54,518 nucleotides of DNA. It comes from Betaproteobacteria bacterium (GTDB lineage Bacteria > Pseudomonadota > Gammaproteobacteria > Burkholderiales > Rhodocyclaceae). A program made the position numbers and the translations under genes. This document shows, in pieces, positions 1 to 8,395 of this stretch. Below the pieces are notes generated by a model, which was not told the origin of the DNA, searched no databases, and saw only the letters and a list, made by a program, of their open reading frames with translations. The number at the start of each line of letters is the position of its first letter. Position 1 is the stretch's first letter. Where the stretch lies: contig WQZF01000011.1 of the NCBI GenBank assembly GCA_009780885.1, forward strand, positions 1 through 54,518. The letters run 5' to 3'.

Positions 1-123
1 GAGTCACCCCAACCTGAAGGTTGGGGATTCCTCGACACAGTGTGGGGCGCCTTTGGCGCCTGTCACGCTATGTCTCGCTGACCCCGCCATGAATGGCGGG
101 GATTGCGCTCGACAGGTGTTCAA
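1..123 (+). repeat. 123-bp three-hairpin repeat, copy 1 (IS200/IS605-like non-autonomous element)
   Basis: The copy starts GAGTCACCCC and ends GGTGTTCAA. It contains three inverted repeats: CCCCAACCTGAAGGTTGGGG, GGCGCC-TTT-GGCGCC and CCCCGCCATGAATGGCGGGG. It matches 1481-1603, 48406-48528 and, inverted and interrupted, 54343-54515. The sub-terminal hairpins and the TCAA right end resemble IS200/IS605 ends, but no transposase or tnpB is present. It lies exactly at the window edge, so bases further left are unknown. Its last bases supply the stop codon of the fic gene on the other strand. Confidence 0.8.
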
Positions 124-878
124 GGTCCAGGGGGAGATGTCAAGCGGCCATCGGGATCGCAGGAGTAGCCGCGCTGCTCGTCGAACCGGCGGTACTTCTC
201 GGCGACCGCAGGATCCGCAAGATCGCCGTCGACCTGATTGGCGTCATCAAGTCCATCGAGTCCCTTGATGGACTGGACGCTCTCACCCCAGGCGTCGCGA
301 TCAACCTGTGGCCCTTTGAACTGGAGAAGGTAGGAGTCAAGAATGCCGCAGCCAGGCTTCTCGATCTCCTGACTCAAGGCATGCAGGTAATCAGTCTTGC
401 GGGTAGCGGCCCAGTCGATGGAAAACCCGGCTCGATGGGACAGCTCCATGTGGATCAGAAGCATCGTGCGGCCGTTGCCGTCGAGGAACGGGTGCCCGTA
501 GGCGAAGAGTCCCATGACTTCGCCTGGCTTCCGGTTCATGATTTCCCGGTCTTGGCCAAGACGCAGTCCTTGCTCGACTGACAACTTGGACGAGAGCGGG
601 TGCGCGAACAGGACAGTTCCTTTCTTCACCGCAATCCCAGGCATTGTGGCAACGCGATCTTGCCCTGCCCAAGGATAGAACTCGGAGAAAAGGATGCGAT
701 GAACGGTCAGGAAGTCCGAGTATGCGAGCCCGGCTTTGCCGGCAAGATCTTGCTGCGCTGCCAGCGCGTTACGGATAAAGACTTCGTGCTCAACCTGTTT
801 GATGATCCGGGAATCCTTCTCCTGGAAGCGATTCCGGAGATAGCCTTGCGTCGCGAAATCCTTAAACGGATCGAACAT
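120..878 (-). CDS. Fic/DOC family protein (AMP-transferase-type toxin)
   Basis: This 252-residue Fic-fold protein carries the catalytic loop HPFLDGNGR at residues 129-137, including the catalytic His129 and the phosphate-binding glycines. Fic enzymes transfer AMP or related groups to hydroxyl side chains, and those paired with a small upstream partner usually act as toxins. The ATG at 878 overlaps the end of the upstream small gene by 17 bases, so the two are translationally coupled. The stop codon lies inside the right end of the flanking 123-bp repeat, so the last residues may be altered or slightly truncated, although total length is normal for this Fic subgroup. The target is not deducible from sequence. 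Confidence 0.9.
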   Translation of the reverse strand: MFDPFKDFATQGYLRNRFQEKDSRIIKQVEHEVFIRNALAAQQDLAGKAGLAYSDFLTVHRILFSEFYPWAGQDRVATMPGIAVKKGTVLFAHPLSSKLSVEQGLRLGQDREIMNRKPGEVMGLFAYGHPFLDGNGRTMLLIHMELSHRAGFSIDWAATRKTDYLHALSQEIEKPGCGILDSYLLQFKGPQVDRDAWGESVQSIKGLDGLDDANQVDGDLADPAVAEKYRRFDEQRGYSCDPDGRLTSPPGP

Positions 879-1140
879 TCAGCTTCTCGCGCAGGTAATT
901 GATGTGCAGCGGCACCACGTTGTCGCTGGCGACAACACCGGCACGCTCCAGCGCAATCAGCAGGCGCTCGATCTCGTCCAGATGAACCTCATCGTCGGAG
1001 AGGCGCGTGATCGTGTCGGCCAGCCTGTCAGCCGGTGTTTCGACGTAGGCAACACCATGAGCGGAAGCGAGTCCCAGGATGTAGTCGCGCAACCCGGATA
1101 CGGGGAGTCGAGATACGGCCCGCTGCATTCCAATCGGCAT
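862..1140 (-). CDS. putative antitoxin of the Fic pair
   Basis: This 92-residue protein lies directly upstream of fic and overlaps it by 17 bases, the usual arrangement for a Fic antitoxin. I chose the ATG at 1140 because GGAG lies about 8 bases before it; an alternative start at 1155 would add five residues. The protein is hydrophilic and probably helical, with no recognised DNA-binding motif. I could not find a clear (S/T)xxxE(G/N) Fic-inhibition motif, so the antitoxin role rests on position and size rather than on a motif. Confidence 0.6.
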   Translation of the reverse strand: MPIGMQRAVSRLPVSGLRDYILGLASAHGVAYVETPADRLADTITRLSDDEVHLDEIERLLIALERAGVVASDNVVPLHINYLREKLNVRSV

Positions 1141-1258
1141 AACAATTCTCCGCAATCAATCACACATTCCTGAATAACTATACATGAACTCCCCCATAGG
1201 GACACTCTGAATTCCCGAAGCCGTGATTCACTTTGTCGAGAGGAAAGGAGGAAACATT

Positions 1259-1561
1259 ATGAGTGGCTCGAAAATCACTTCAATGCCCCAGGATGAGATA
1301 CGCGCCGCCCACGATCGTGGCAAACGCGCATGGTCGAGCGGCTTTCGATGGAAGCGCCACGCGGATGATAGGGACAAACAAAATTTGATCCGCTTGTCCG
1401 GCGCGTTCGATTTGAACTTGCCGGGTTTCCGGTTCAGGGCCGACCCCATTTCAGCTCGCGCAGCTTCCGTCCCGCTCTTTGAGTCACCCCAACCTGAAGG
1501 TTGGGGATTCCTCGACACAATGCGGGGCACCTTCGGCGCCTGTTACGCCATGTCTCGCTGA
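1259..1561 (+). CDS. small hypothetical gene with a repeat-derived C-terminus
   Basis: This is a possible 100-residue ORF with a strong Shine-Dalgarno (AAAGGAGG, 7 bases before the ATG at 1259). It is divergent from the Fic pair. I recognise no family. The first 74 or so residues are unique sequence; the remaining 26 are encoded by the 123-bp repeat that starts at 1481, which also supplies the stop. That pattern fits a gene whose 3' end was replaced by insertion of the element. It may be expressed as a chimera or may be a remnant. The intergenic stretch 1141-1258 holds a TATAGT-like -10 toward the Fic pair but no convincing -35. Confidence 0.3.
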   Translation: MSGSKITSMPQDEIRAAHDRGKRAWSSGFRWKRHADDRDKQNLIRLSGAFDLNLPGFRFRADPISARAASVPLFESPQPEGWGFLDTMRGTFGACYAMSR

Positions 1562-1603
1562 CCCCGCCATGAATGGCGGGGATTGCGCTCGACAGGTGTT
1601 CAA
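1481..1603 (+). repeat. 123-bp three-hairpin repeat, copy 2
   Basis: It has the same length and orientation as copy 1. The middle hairpin reads GGCACCTTCGGCGCC, a C(UUCG)G tetraloop if transcribed, with one G-U pair in the stem. The left flank is CTCTTT and the right end is GTGTTCAA. It sits between the Fic locus and tamB, and with copy 1 brackets the Fic locus as direct repeats about 1.36 kb apart. Confidence 0.8.
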
Positions 1604-1624
1604 GGAAAGCTTTTTCCGGACTCA

Positions 1625-1702
1625 ATTTTCTAAATTAGAATCAAGAATTCGTTGTTTATAATCACTACTGTAGCAAACTATTATTTAAGTAATTTAGAAA
1701 AT
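1625..1702 (-). repeat. AT-rich 78-bp palindromic element, copy A
   Basis: The ends are ATTTTCTAAATT and AATTTAGAAAAT, with the core CTACTGTAG near position 1665. The core is closer to the right end, so the element is read as minus orientation. The far arm contains GAATTC next to TTGATTCTAATTTAG, read on the minus strand (arm type 1). It lies in the gap between the Fic/repeat region and tamB. The rest of 1703-1869 shows no gene. Confidence 0.85.
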
Positions 1703-1869
1703 CCGCCATTTCCCTGTATCCCGATTTCATTCTTTCACCTCAGGACAAACCTGCAATGCCGGGCTTCGCTTCGCTCACCCCAGGCGATGCGCCATGCACT
1801 GCCCAATAAAGCAGACGTCCCCGTAAAATAGGCGCGATTTCATCGACTTCCATCGCGCATTTTTTCTTC

Positions 1870-4800
1870 ATGTCCTCTCCAACACCTTCTCACGCTGCGG
1901 ACGCTCCTTCTCCGCGCCGACGCCGGTTCCTGCGCCGGATGCTGGCCTCCCTGGCGCTGATGGCGCTGGCCTTGCCGTTATTGGCCGTTTGGGGTTTGAC
2001 GACCGAATCGGGACGCGATGTTGTGCTTGGCATTGCAGCGCACGCCAGCGCCGGTCGCCTGAGTTTTGGGCCGGCGCAGGGAACCTTGACCGGCAGCCTT
2101 TTTCTTTCCGAAGTGCGCTGGGAAGAAACCGGAAAAACACCCGCGCAAACGGAATCCTCCGCCGCGCCTCATCCCGGCGCGTTCCGCCTCGTTCTACGCG
2201 ATGTCCGGCTCACCTGGCGCGCGTTCTGGCGCGACCGGGTGCAAATCGCCGAACTTTCCGCCGGGCTGGTCGATATCGTTTCGCCGCCTTCGGAGACGCC
2301 GCCGGCGCTGCCTGAGGATCTTTCGCTGCCGGTCGGCCTCGTCGTCGAATCGCTGCGCGTCGATCTTTTAGAGTGGCGCGACGCCGAGAAAGCGACGCCG
2401 CTCAGCGTCGCCGCGATCAAGGCGCGTCTCGAAAGCGACGGGGCGCGGCACCATATCGAAATCCTCTCGCTCTCCCTTGAGCGTCTCCACGCCGGAGGCA
2501 GCGTCGCGCTTGAAGGAAAGGCTCCCTTCAAACTCGACGCCCACGCGAAAATCGAAGGCGGCGGCGAATATCCCTTTCAACTGGCACTTGCCGCCGCCGG
2601 AGCGCTGGAAAAATTCGATCTTTCGGTCAAGGCCGGAGGCGTCGTCCGTGGCGAAGGCACGGCGCGGATCGAGACTCTGGCGCCGATGCCGCTTGCGGCA
2701 GCCGATCTCAAGCTCTTCGGCATCGACCCCGCTGCCTGGGTCGAAGGCGCTCCACGCGCAGCGCTCGATGTGATTGCGCATATCACGCCGGAGGCTTCTG
2801 CCGATGCAGGAAAAGGCACGCCGCCCGCAAGCGAGGGCCCAAAATTCACCGCCGACCTGAGCGTCGAAAACCGTGCCCCCGGCACGATCGACGCAGGCGC
2901 GCTACCGCTGGCTTCGCTGCGCCTCAGGCTGTCGGGCGATGCGCAGAAAATTTCTTTCAGCGACACGCGCGCCGTTTTGCGCGGCGGCGGCAGGATCGAA
3001 GGCAACGGTCGATTTGAAGCCGGGGAACTCGATTTCAATGGCCGGGCGCAAGACATCGACGCGCGCGCGCTCGACACCCGGCTCCAGACGACCCGGCTTT
3101 CCGGAACACTGCGCTATTCCCACAGCGGGCGCGGCGAAATGCTTGAAACTTCGTTGAACGATCCGCGTTTTTCCCCGCCCTTCTCGATTTCCACCCGCCT
3201 CCATTACCACGAGCAGGATTTGAAGATCGAATCGCTGACGCTGGCAGCGCAGGAAGCGCGGCTCTCCGCTGCCGGCCAGTTCCGCCTTGCCGCGCCAAGG
3301 CGTTTTTTCCTTGACGGACAACTGGAGCATTTCGATCCGAGCCGTTTCGTCCAGGCGCCCGCCGCCGACCTGAGCGCCCGGATCAAGGCCGAGGGAGCGC
3401 TCGATCCCGGCCTTTCCGTCGCCCTCGATTTCGCCTTCGATCCCTCGACATTCGACAGGCAGAAAGTCGGCGGCGGCGGGCGTTTGCGCCTCACTCCCGA
3501 GCGTGTTTCGGATTCCGATTTCACGCTGGAACTCGGCGAGAACAAACTCTCCGTCCGTGGCGCTTTCGGCGCTCCCGGCGACTTGCTGAAGCTCGCGCTC
3601 GACGCGCCGCACCTGAACCTGTTCGGCACTTCCGGCGCCGGAAACGCCAGGCTCGACATTGGCGGCACGCGCGCCCAGCCAGCAGCAAATCTTTCACTTT
3701 CCGTTCCTCGCCTGCGCTTGCCCGACGGCACGCAGTTGAGCCATCTTTCCGCCGGTGGACATCTCGAAGCCGGAAACGAAGGCGCGCTCCAACTCGATCT
3801 CGCGCTCGAAGAGTTGAGCGGCCCCGACAAACGCACGCTCGCCAACGCCGTCACGCTGAGCGCCGAAGGAAAGCGCAACGCGCAGACCTGGCAGTTGAAC
3901 GCGCGCCTGCCCGCCGCCTGGGCGCCGGATCCGTGGCAACTGGCGCTGGCGCTCGAAGGCGGTTTCGATCCAAAAGGACAATGGCAAGGCATCTTGAAGC
4001 GCGCCGATTTTGGCCGTTTCGCGCCCTGCCGTGCTGCGGAAAACGGCGACAAGACGGCACGACAAATGAATGGCCTTTCCCTGGGCGCTCCGGCTTCGCT
4101 TTCGTGGCGGGAAAATACATTGAGCCTGGAAGCGGCCAACTTCGAGGCCGGCGAATTCTCGCCCTGTGGCGAAGCGAAAAAATCCGGCGCGCGGGACTAT
4201 TCTCCGGGGCGGATCGAGATCGGCCTCCTGCGTTTGGGCAAGGACATCGTCAGCCACGGACGCCTCTCGCAACTGCCGGTGGGCTGGCTCAACAGCGCCG
4301 CCGGCACATTGCGTTTCAATGGAGACTGGGATTTGAACCTGGCTGCCGATGCCTTGTCCGGCAAGCCTTCCGGCGCCGTGGGCCACGCCCGTCTCGAATA
4401 CGCGGGAGGGCGTCTCCTGCCGGAGCAGTCGACGGTGATCAAGACCCAACGCGGCACTGAAATCCAGGCCCCCGACATCAAGGCGCTGAGCGCCGATCTG
4501 AACATCAGGGAGAATCGCGTCAGCGCCTCCGCCAAACTCGTTGGAGGAAACGACGGCGTGATCGACGGCGCCCTCGAATTGACGCTCGACCCGCAGCGCA
4601 ACTGGGGCCTGAAACGCGACGCGGCCTGGAAAGGCTCGCTCAATATCGCGCTGCCTTCGCTTGCCGGAACCGGCCCTCTCTTCGACCCCAACCTGCGTAT
4701 TCGCGGAAGCGTCAGCGGCGCGCTCCAGCTCGGCGGCACTCCGGCGGCCCCGGCGCTTTCCGGCGCGCTTGCCGGGAACGATCTGAGCCTGCGCCGCGTC

Positions 4801-6045
4801 GATTTCGGCACCGACCTGCGCGAAGGCCGGATCGTGCTTGCCCTCGACAACCACCGCCTGCGGCTCGACCAGTTCCGTTTTGATTCACTGCTGGGGCAAA
4901 AAGCGCGCGATCCTCGCATCGATTTTGCAAGCCTTTCCGCGACGCCGGGAAAAATTTCCGCTTCCGGCGAAATGGATCTGATCGGGGGGCACGGCGACCT
5001 AAGCTGGGAATTTGAACGCTTTGGCGTTTTGCAAAAACCCGATCAATGGCTCACGCTTTCCGGAAAGGGCGATGTTTCCTTCTCCGAAAAACATTTCGGG
5101 CTCAAGGGCAGGATCGTCGCCGATGCCGGCTATTTCGAGCTGCCCTCCGCGACCGCGCCCAAGCTCGGCGATGATGTCGTCGTTCGCGGTCGCGAAGCGG
5201 AAAAAAATCCGCCGATTCCCTTCGATCTCGAACTCGAAGCCGACCCCGGACGCGCCCTCTGGTTTCACGGCGCCGGCGTCGACACCCGATTGACCGGCAA
5301 TCTGCGGATCACCGCCAAGGCTGCGGACAAAACCGGCGCCCTCAGTTCCCAGGGCACGATCCGCGCCGCCGACGGCACGTTCAACGCCTACGGCGTCAAG
5401 CTCGTGCTCGAACGCGGCATCTTCACCTTCAATGGTCCGATCGACAATCCGGCCCTGTCGATCCGCGCCGTCCGGCGCAACCAGCCGGTCGAGGCCGGCG
5501 TCGAAGTCAGCGGCACGGTGCGCAAACCCCAGGTCAAGCTCGTCTCCAGCCCGAATGTTCCCGATACCGAAAAACTTTCCTGGATGATCCTTGGACGTGC
5601 CCCGGAAACCGATGCCGGCGGCGATATGGCCCTGCTTCTCTCCGCTGCGGGCGACTTGTTCGGAGAAGGCAGCGGCACGGCGCGCGAAATGCAGCGCGCC
5701 CTGGGCATCGACGAAATCGGCGTCCGCTCCGGTACGCTGGGCGGACAGGACAGCACCGACACCAGCCGCGTCGCCAGCACACAGGGATTTTCCGGCAGCA
5801 GCGCCAACACCGAGCAACTCGTCACTGTCGGCAAAAGGCTTTCCGCGAACACCACCCTCGCCTACGAGCAATCGCTGGCTTCCGCCGGCAGCATCATCAA
5901 GCTGACGCTCCAGCTCTCGCGCAGCCTCTCGCTGGTAGGCCGCGCCGGCAGCGACAACGCCCTCGATCTGTATTATCTGTTCAGCTTCGGCAAGGACTCC
6001 GGAAAACAAACGCCAGCCCGCGAGAGCGCAGGCCAGGAGCCGTGA
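1870..6045 (+). CDS. tamB: translocation and assembly module inner-membrane protein TamB
   Basis: This very large protein (1391 residues) has a basic N-terminus and one hydrophobic anchor at about residues 21-37. Over 1000 residues of repetitive beta-rich AsmA/TamB-type sequence follow. The C-terminal DUF490 domain ends in an aromatic strand (LYYLFSFGKD). TamB spans the periplasm and works with outer-membrane TamA in autotransporter insertion and, as an AsmA-like protein, in phospholipid transport. The length is typical. tamA normally lies directly upstream, but here the upstream DNA is an AT-rich palindrome, a hairpin repeat and the Fic pair, so tamA is either elsewhere or separated by mobile DNA. 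The ATG at 1870 has no strong ribosome-binding site. Confidence 0.93.
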   Translation: MSSPTPSHAADAPSPRRRRFLRRMLASLALMALALPLLAVWGLTTESGRDVVLGIAAHASAGRLSFGPAQGTLTGSLFLSEVRWEETGKTPAQTESSAAPHPGAFRLVLRDVRLTWRAFWRDRVQIAELSAGLVDIVSPPSETPPALPEDLSLPVGLVVESLRVDLLEWRDAEKATPLSVAAIKARLESDGARHHIEILSLSLERLHAGGSVALEGKAPFKLDAHAKIEGGGEYPFQLALAAAGALEKFDLSVKAGGVVRGEGTARIETLAPMPLAAADLKLFGIDPAAWVEGAPRAALDVIAHITPEASADAGKGTPPASEGPKFTADLSVENRAPGTIDAGALPLASLRLRLSGDAQKISFSDTRAVLRGGGRIEGNGRFEAGELDFNGRAQDIDARALDTRLQTTRLSGTLRYSHSGRGEMLETSLNDPRFSPPFSISTRLHYHEQDLKIESLTLAAQEARLSAAGQFRLAAPRRFFLDGQLEHFDPSRFVQAPAADLSARIKAEGALDPGLSVALDFAFDPSTFDRQKVGGGGRLRLTPERVSDSDFTLELGENKLSVRGAFGAPGDLLKLALDAPHLNLFGTSGAGNARLDIGGTRAQPAANLSLSVPRLRLPDGTQLSHLSAGGHLEAGNEGALQLDLALEELSGPDKRTLANAVTLSAEGKRNAQTWQLNARLPAAWAPDPWQLALALEGGFDPKGQWQGILKRADFGRFAPCRAAENGDKTARQMNGLSLGAPASLSWRENTLSLEAANFEAGEFSPCGEAKKSGARDYSPGRIEIGLLRLGKDIVSHGRLSQLPVGWLNSAAGTLRFNGDWDLNLAADALSGKPSGAVGHARLEYAGGRLLPEQSTVIKTQRGTEIQAPDIKALSADLNIRENRVSASAKLVGGNDGVIDGALELTLDPQRNWGLKRDAAWKGSLNIALPSLAGTGPLFDPNLRIRGSVSGALQLGGTPAAPALSGALAGNDLSLRRVDFGTDLREGRIVLALDNHRLRLDQFRFDSLLGQKARDPRIDFASLSATPGKISASGEMDLIGGHGDLSWEFERFGVLQKPDQWLTLSGKGDVSFSEKHFGLKGRIVADAGYFELPSATAPKLGDDVVVRGREAEKNPPIPFDLELEADPGRALWFHGAGVDTRLTGNLRITAKAADKTGALSSQGTIRAADGTFNAYGVKLVLERGIFTFNGPIDNPALSIRAVRRNQPVEAGVEVSGTVRKPQVKLVSSPNVPDTEKLSWMILGRAPETDAGGDMALLLSAAGDLFGEGSGTAREMQRALGIDEIGVRSGTLGGQDSTDTSRVASTQGFSGSSANTEQLVTVGKRLSANTTLAYEQSLASAGSIIKLTLQLSRSLSLVGRAGSDNALDLYYLFSFGKDSGKQTPARESAGQEP

Positions 6046-6264
6046 TTCGTCGAATTCCGGCAAGGAATTTCCTGAAATTTCTGGATGTTTCGTCCAAGGT
6101 GCCGCATAATGTTGGGTTCCCGTTCGTCGACAGTGAAGTTTTAATCGAGATGTCATTTCCGGCCCATCCGAAAGAGGATGAAAGCGCCGCGAGCGGAACC
6201 TGAGCAGGCAAACCGGATCCGGTGAGCCATTTTCAGTCCATCCAAGAGTCCAAGGCCAGTTTCG

Positions 6265-6297
6265 TCCGCCCAACGGCGTGCTGGCGGAGCTTTTTTT
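6265..6297 (+). terminator. terminator-like hairpin in the speD leader (possible attenuator)
   Basis: TCCGCCCA (6265-6272) pairs with TGGCGGA (6282-6288) with one bulge, followed by GC and seven T at 6291-6297. The T-run ends only 17 bases before the speD ATG at 6315. A competing pairing is visible, GCCAG at 6255-6259 with CTGGC at 6281-6285, which would block the terminator. The leader back to tamB (6046-6264) also holds small hairpins such as CATCC-GAAAGA-GGATG and ACCGGATCCGGT. I do not recognise a known riboswitch. Confidence 0.45.
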
Positions 6298-6314
6298 GGG
6301 TCCAGGGGAAATCG

Positions 6315-6722
6315 ATGCCAGCAAGCGTCCTGAACTTGAAAAACGCCCCGTTGCAAACCCCCAAATTACCGGGATTGCACTTGATCGGGGATCTTTTTGA
6401 ATGCCACTGCGAATCGAATCGCATGTTCGATGCCGAATGGATCGAACGCCATTGCCTGAAGCTGGTGGAAGACGCCGGCCTGACGGCCATTGCGCATGTC
6501 TTCCATCCCTTTGGCGACGGCGGCGGCGTTACCGGCATGGTCGTGCTCGCCGAATCGCACCTCTCCTTGCATACGTGGCCGGAAGAAGGCTTCGTCACCA
6601 TCGACGTTTACGTCTGCAATTATTCCACTGACAATCGTGAAAAAGCTCGCCGGCTTTTCGACGCGCTGATTCGTACCTACGCGCCGAAAAGCCCGCGCAC
6701 GTTCAGCATCGACCGCATATAA
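6315..6722 (+). CDS. speD: S-adenosylmethionine decarboxylase proenzyme
   Basis: This 135-residue class 1B (short bacterial/archaeal type) AdoMet decarboxylase makes decarboxylated AdoMet, the aminopropyl donor for spermidine. The self-processing site is visible as AESHLSLHTWPE. Ser81 would become the N-terminal pyruvoyl group after cleavage of the Glu-Ser bond, and the following HTWPE is the family signature. The ATG at 6315 is preferred because AGGGGA lies just upstream and the family starts here; the reading frame stays open upstream to a GTG at 6222. A terminator-like hairpin sits in the leader. speE follows after one intervening gene. Confidence 0.92.
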   Translation: MPASVLNLKNAPLQTPKLPGLHLIGDLFECHCESNRMFDAEWIERHCLKLVEDAGLTAIAHVFHPFGDGGGVTGMVVLAESHLSLHTWPEEGFVTIDVYVCNYSTDNREKARRLFDALIRTYAPKSPRTFSIDRI

Positions 6723-6851
6723 CCCGTTGGACGCTTCCATTGCCGCTGGCGGCGCCGTTGCCGGACATACAGTCGCGAATCCAAAGCCTGGCGGTTCGCC
6801 GCAAACGCCAAATCGCATACAGTGAACATTCATCGCAAAACCGGAGCAGGC

Positions 6852-7394
6852 ATGGAGAATCTGCCGATCAACAGGGCTTTTACGCTGATGGAGCCGGGGC
6901 CGGTCGTGCTGGTCACGACGCATGATGGAAGCAAAGACAACATCATGACCATCACCTGGACCATGGTGCTGGACTTCACCGCGTCCTTCGCGATGACCAC
7001 CGGCCCCTGGAATTACTCGTATGCCGCGCTCGAAAAGACCAGGGAATGCGTGATCGCCATCCCGACGGTGGACATGATCGACATTGCCGTGGGCATCGGC
7101 ACCTGTTGCGGGCGCGAGGAGGACAAGTTCGGGAAATTCGGCCTGAGCCGCGCCAGGGCCAGGCATGTTCAGCCGCCGCTCATCGAGCAATGCCTGGCCA
7201 ATATCGAATGCCGGGTGGTCGATATCATCGAACGCTACAACATCGTCGTGATGCAAGGCGTAGCCGCCTGGTTTGACAGCAGCCGCAAGGAAAAGCGCCT
7301 GATCCACGCCATAGGCGACGGCAGCTTCGTCGTCGATGGGCGCAAATTCGACCGAAAGGAAATGATGCGCTCGAAATTGCCGGACGGGCTGTAG
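6852..7394 (+). CDS. flavin reductase-like FMN-binding protein
   Basis: This 180-residue protein of the flavin reductase/flavoredoxin fold family begins with MEPGPVVLVTT and continues with a TWTMVLDFT segment, typical of the FMN-binding split barrel. The start at 6852 has GGAG about 7 bases upstream; a GTG at 6822 would add ten residues. The substrate is unknown. It sits between speD and speE in the same orientation with short gaps (129 and 38 bases), which is unusual and suggests co-transcription with polyamine synthesis genes. A direct role in polyamine metabolism cannot be shown from sequence. Confidence 0.75.
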   Translation: MENLPINRAFTLMEPGPVVLVTTHDGSKDNIMTITWTMVLDFTASFAMTTGPWNYSYAALEKTRECVIAIPTVDMIDIAVGIGTCCGREEDKFGKFGLSRARARHVQPPLIEQCLANIECRVVDIIERYNIVVMQGVAAWFDSSRKEKRLIHAIGDGSFVVDGRKFDRKEMMRSKLPDGL

Positions 7395-7432
7395 GCGACG
7401 CTGAACCATCCTCTTGAAAGAATAAATCCCTC

Positions 7433-8380
7433 ATGAATCATTATCTTCTCGAACAATTGAACCGCGACATGGGCTTTTATCTGCGGGCAACGGAAACGCT
7501 CGCCGTCGCGCATTCCCCCTGGCAGAAAATCGAGATTTTCGAGAGCGAGGCTTTCGGCCGGGGCATGTATATCGACGGCTGTTTCATGACCTCGGAGCGG
7601 GACGAATTTTTCTACCACGAAAATATCGTCCATATCGCCGGCATCGCCCATCCCAACCCGGAAAGCGCGTTGATCGTCGGCGGCGGCGATGGCGGCGCGG
7701 CGGAGGAATTGCTGAAATATCCCGGCATGAAGCGCGTCGTGCTCGCCGAACTCGATGAGCAGGTCGTCTCGCTGGCGCGGCAATATCTCCCCCAAATTCA
7801 TCGCGGCGCTTTCGACGATCCGCGCCTGGAGCTGCGCTTCGCCGACGGCAAGGCGTTCATCGAATCGGAAAGCGAGCGTTTCGACTTGATCGTGCTCGAT
7901 CTCACCGACCCTTTCGGCCCGGCGCAGGCGCTCTACACTGCCGATTTCTATGCCTCCTGCAAGCGCGCGCTGAATCCCGGCGGCGCGCTTTCCCTGCATC
8001 TCGGATCGCCGGTCCACCGTCCGCGCACAATGAACCGCATCGTCAAATCGCTGCAATGCGCGTTTCCCATCGTCCGCCCCTACCTTGTCCCTGTTCCGCT
8101 CTACGGCGCTTGCTGGGCAATGGCCTCGGCCTCCGGGTCGCTCGATCCGGCATCGCTTTCCGAAGCCGCCGTGGATGAGCGCATTGCCGCGCGCGGACTT
8201 TCCCATCTCCAGTTCTACAACGGCGCGATGCACCGCGCGGCCTTCGCGCTGCCGAATTTCACGCGCGAGCTTCTGGCGCGCGATGACGCCCCAATCGCCC
8301 TGGGCGAACCCCTCGACGAGGTTCCCGACCCGTCGCAATTACCGCCGCTTGCGATAAAAATACTCGAAGCGCGGGAATAG
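7433..8380 (+). CDS. speE: polyamine aminopropyltransferase (spermidine synthase)
   Basis: This 315-residue spermidine synthase-type enzyme transfers the aminopropyl group from decarboxylated AdoMet to putrescine. The Rossmann nucleotide-binding loop GGGDGG is at residues 83-88, followed by an acidic residue at the strand end (LAELDE). The catalytic segment VLDLTDPFGPA is near residue 150. The N-terminal beta domain carries a variant of the usual Tyr/Gln substrate residues. A missing speB or speC in the window means putrescine supply must be encoded elsewhere. The gene ends 15 bases before the next ORF. Confidence 0.93.
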   Translation: MNHYLLEQLNRDMGFYLRATETLAVAHSPWQKIEIFESEAFGRGMYIDGCFMTSERDEFFYHENIVHIAGIAHPNPESALIVGGGDGGAAEELLKYPGMKRVVLAELDEQVVSLARQYLPQIHRGAFDDPRLELRFADGKAFIESESERFDLIVLDLTDPFGPAQALYTADFYASCKRALNPGGALSLHLGSPVHRPRTMNRIVKSLQCAFPIVRPYLVPVPLYGACWAMASASGSLDPASLSEAAVDERIAARGLSHLQFYNGAMHRAAFALPNFTRELLARDDAPIALGEPLDEVPDPSQLPPLAIKILEARE

Positions 8381-8395
8381 TCTTTTCCATTCATC

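Noticed and set aside
93-581. Plus-strand 162-codon ORF overlapping fic
   Set aside because: It is antisense to the Fic catalytic region; the minus-strand frame has the full Fic motif.
6100-6264. Known riboswitch (TPP, SAM, SAH or glycine type) in the speD leader
   Set aside because: I compared the core motifs I know and none fits; only the terminator-like hairpin is supported.
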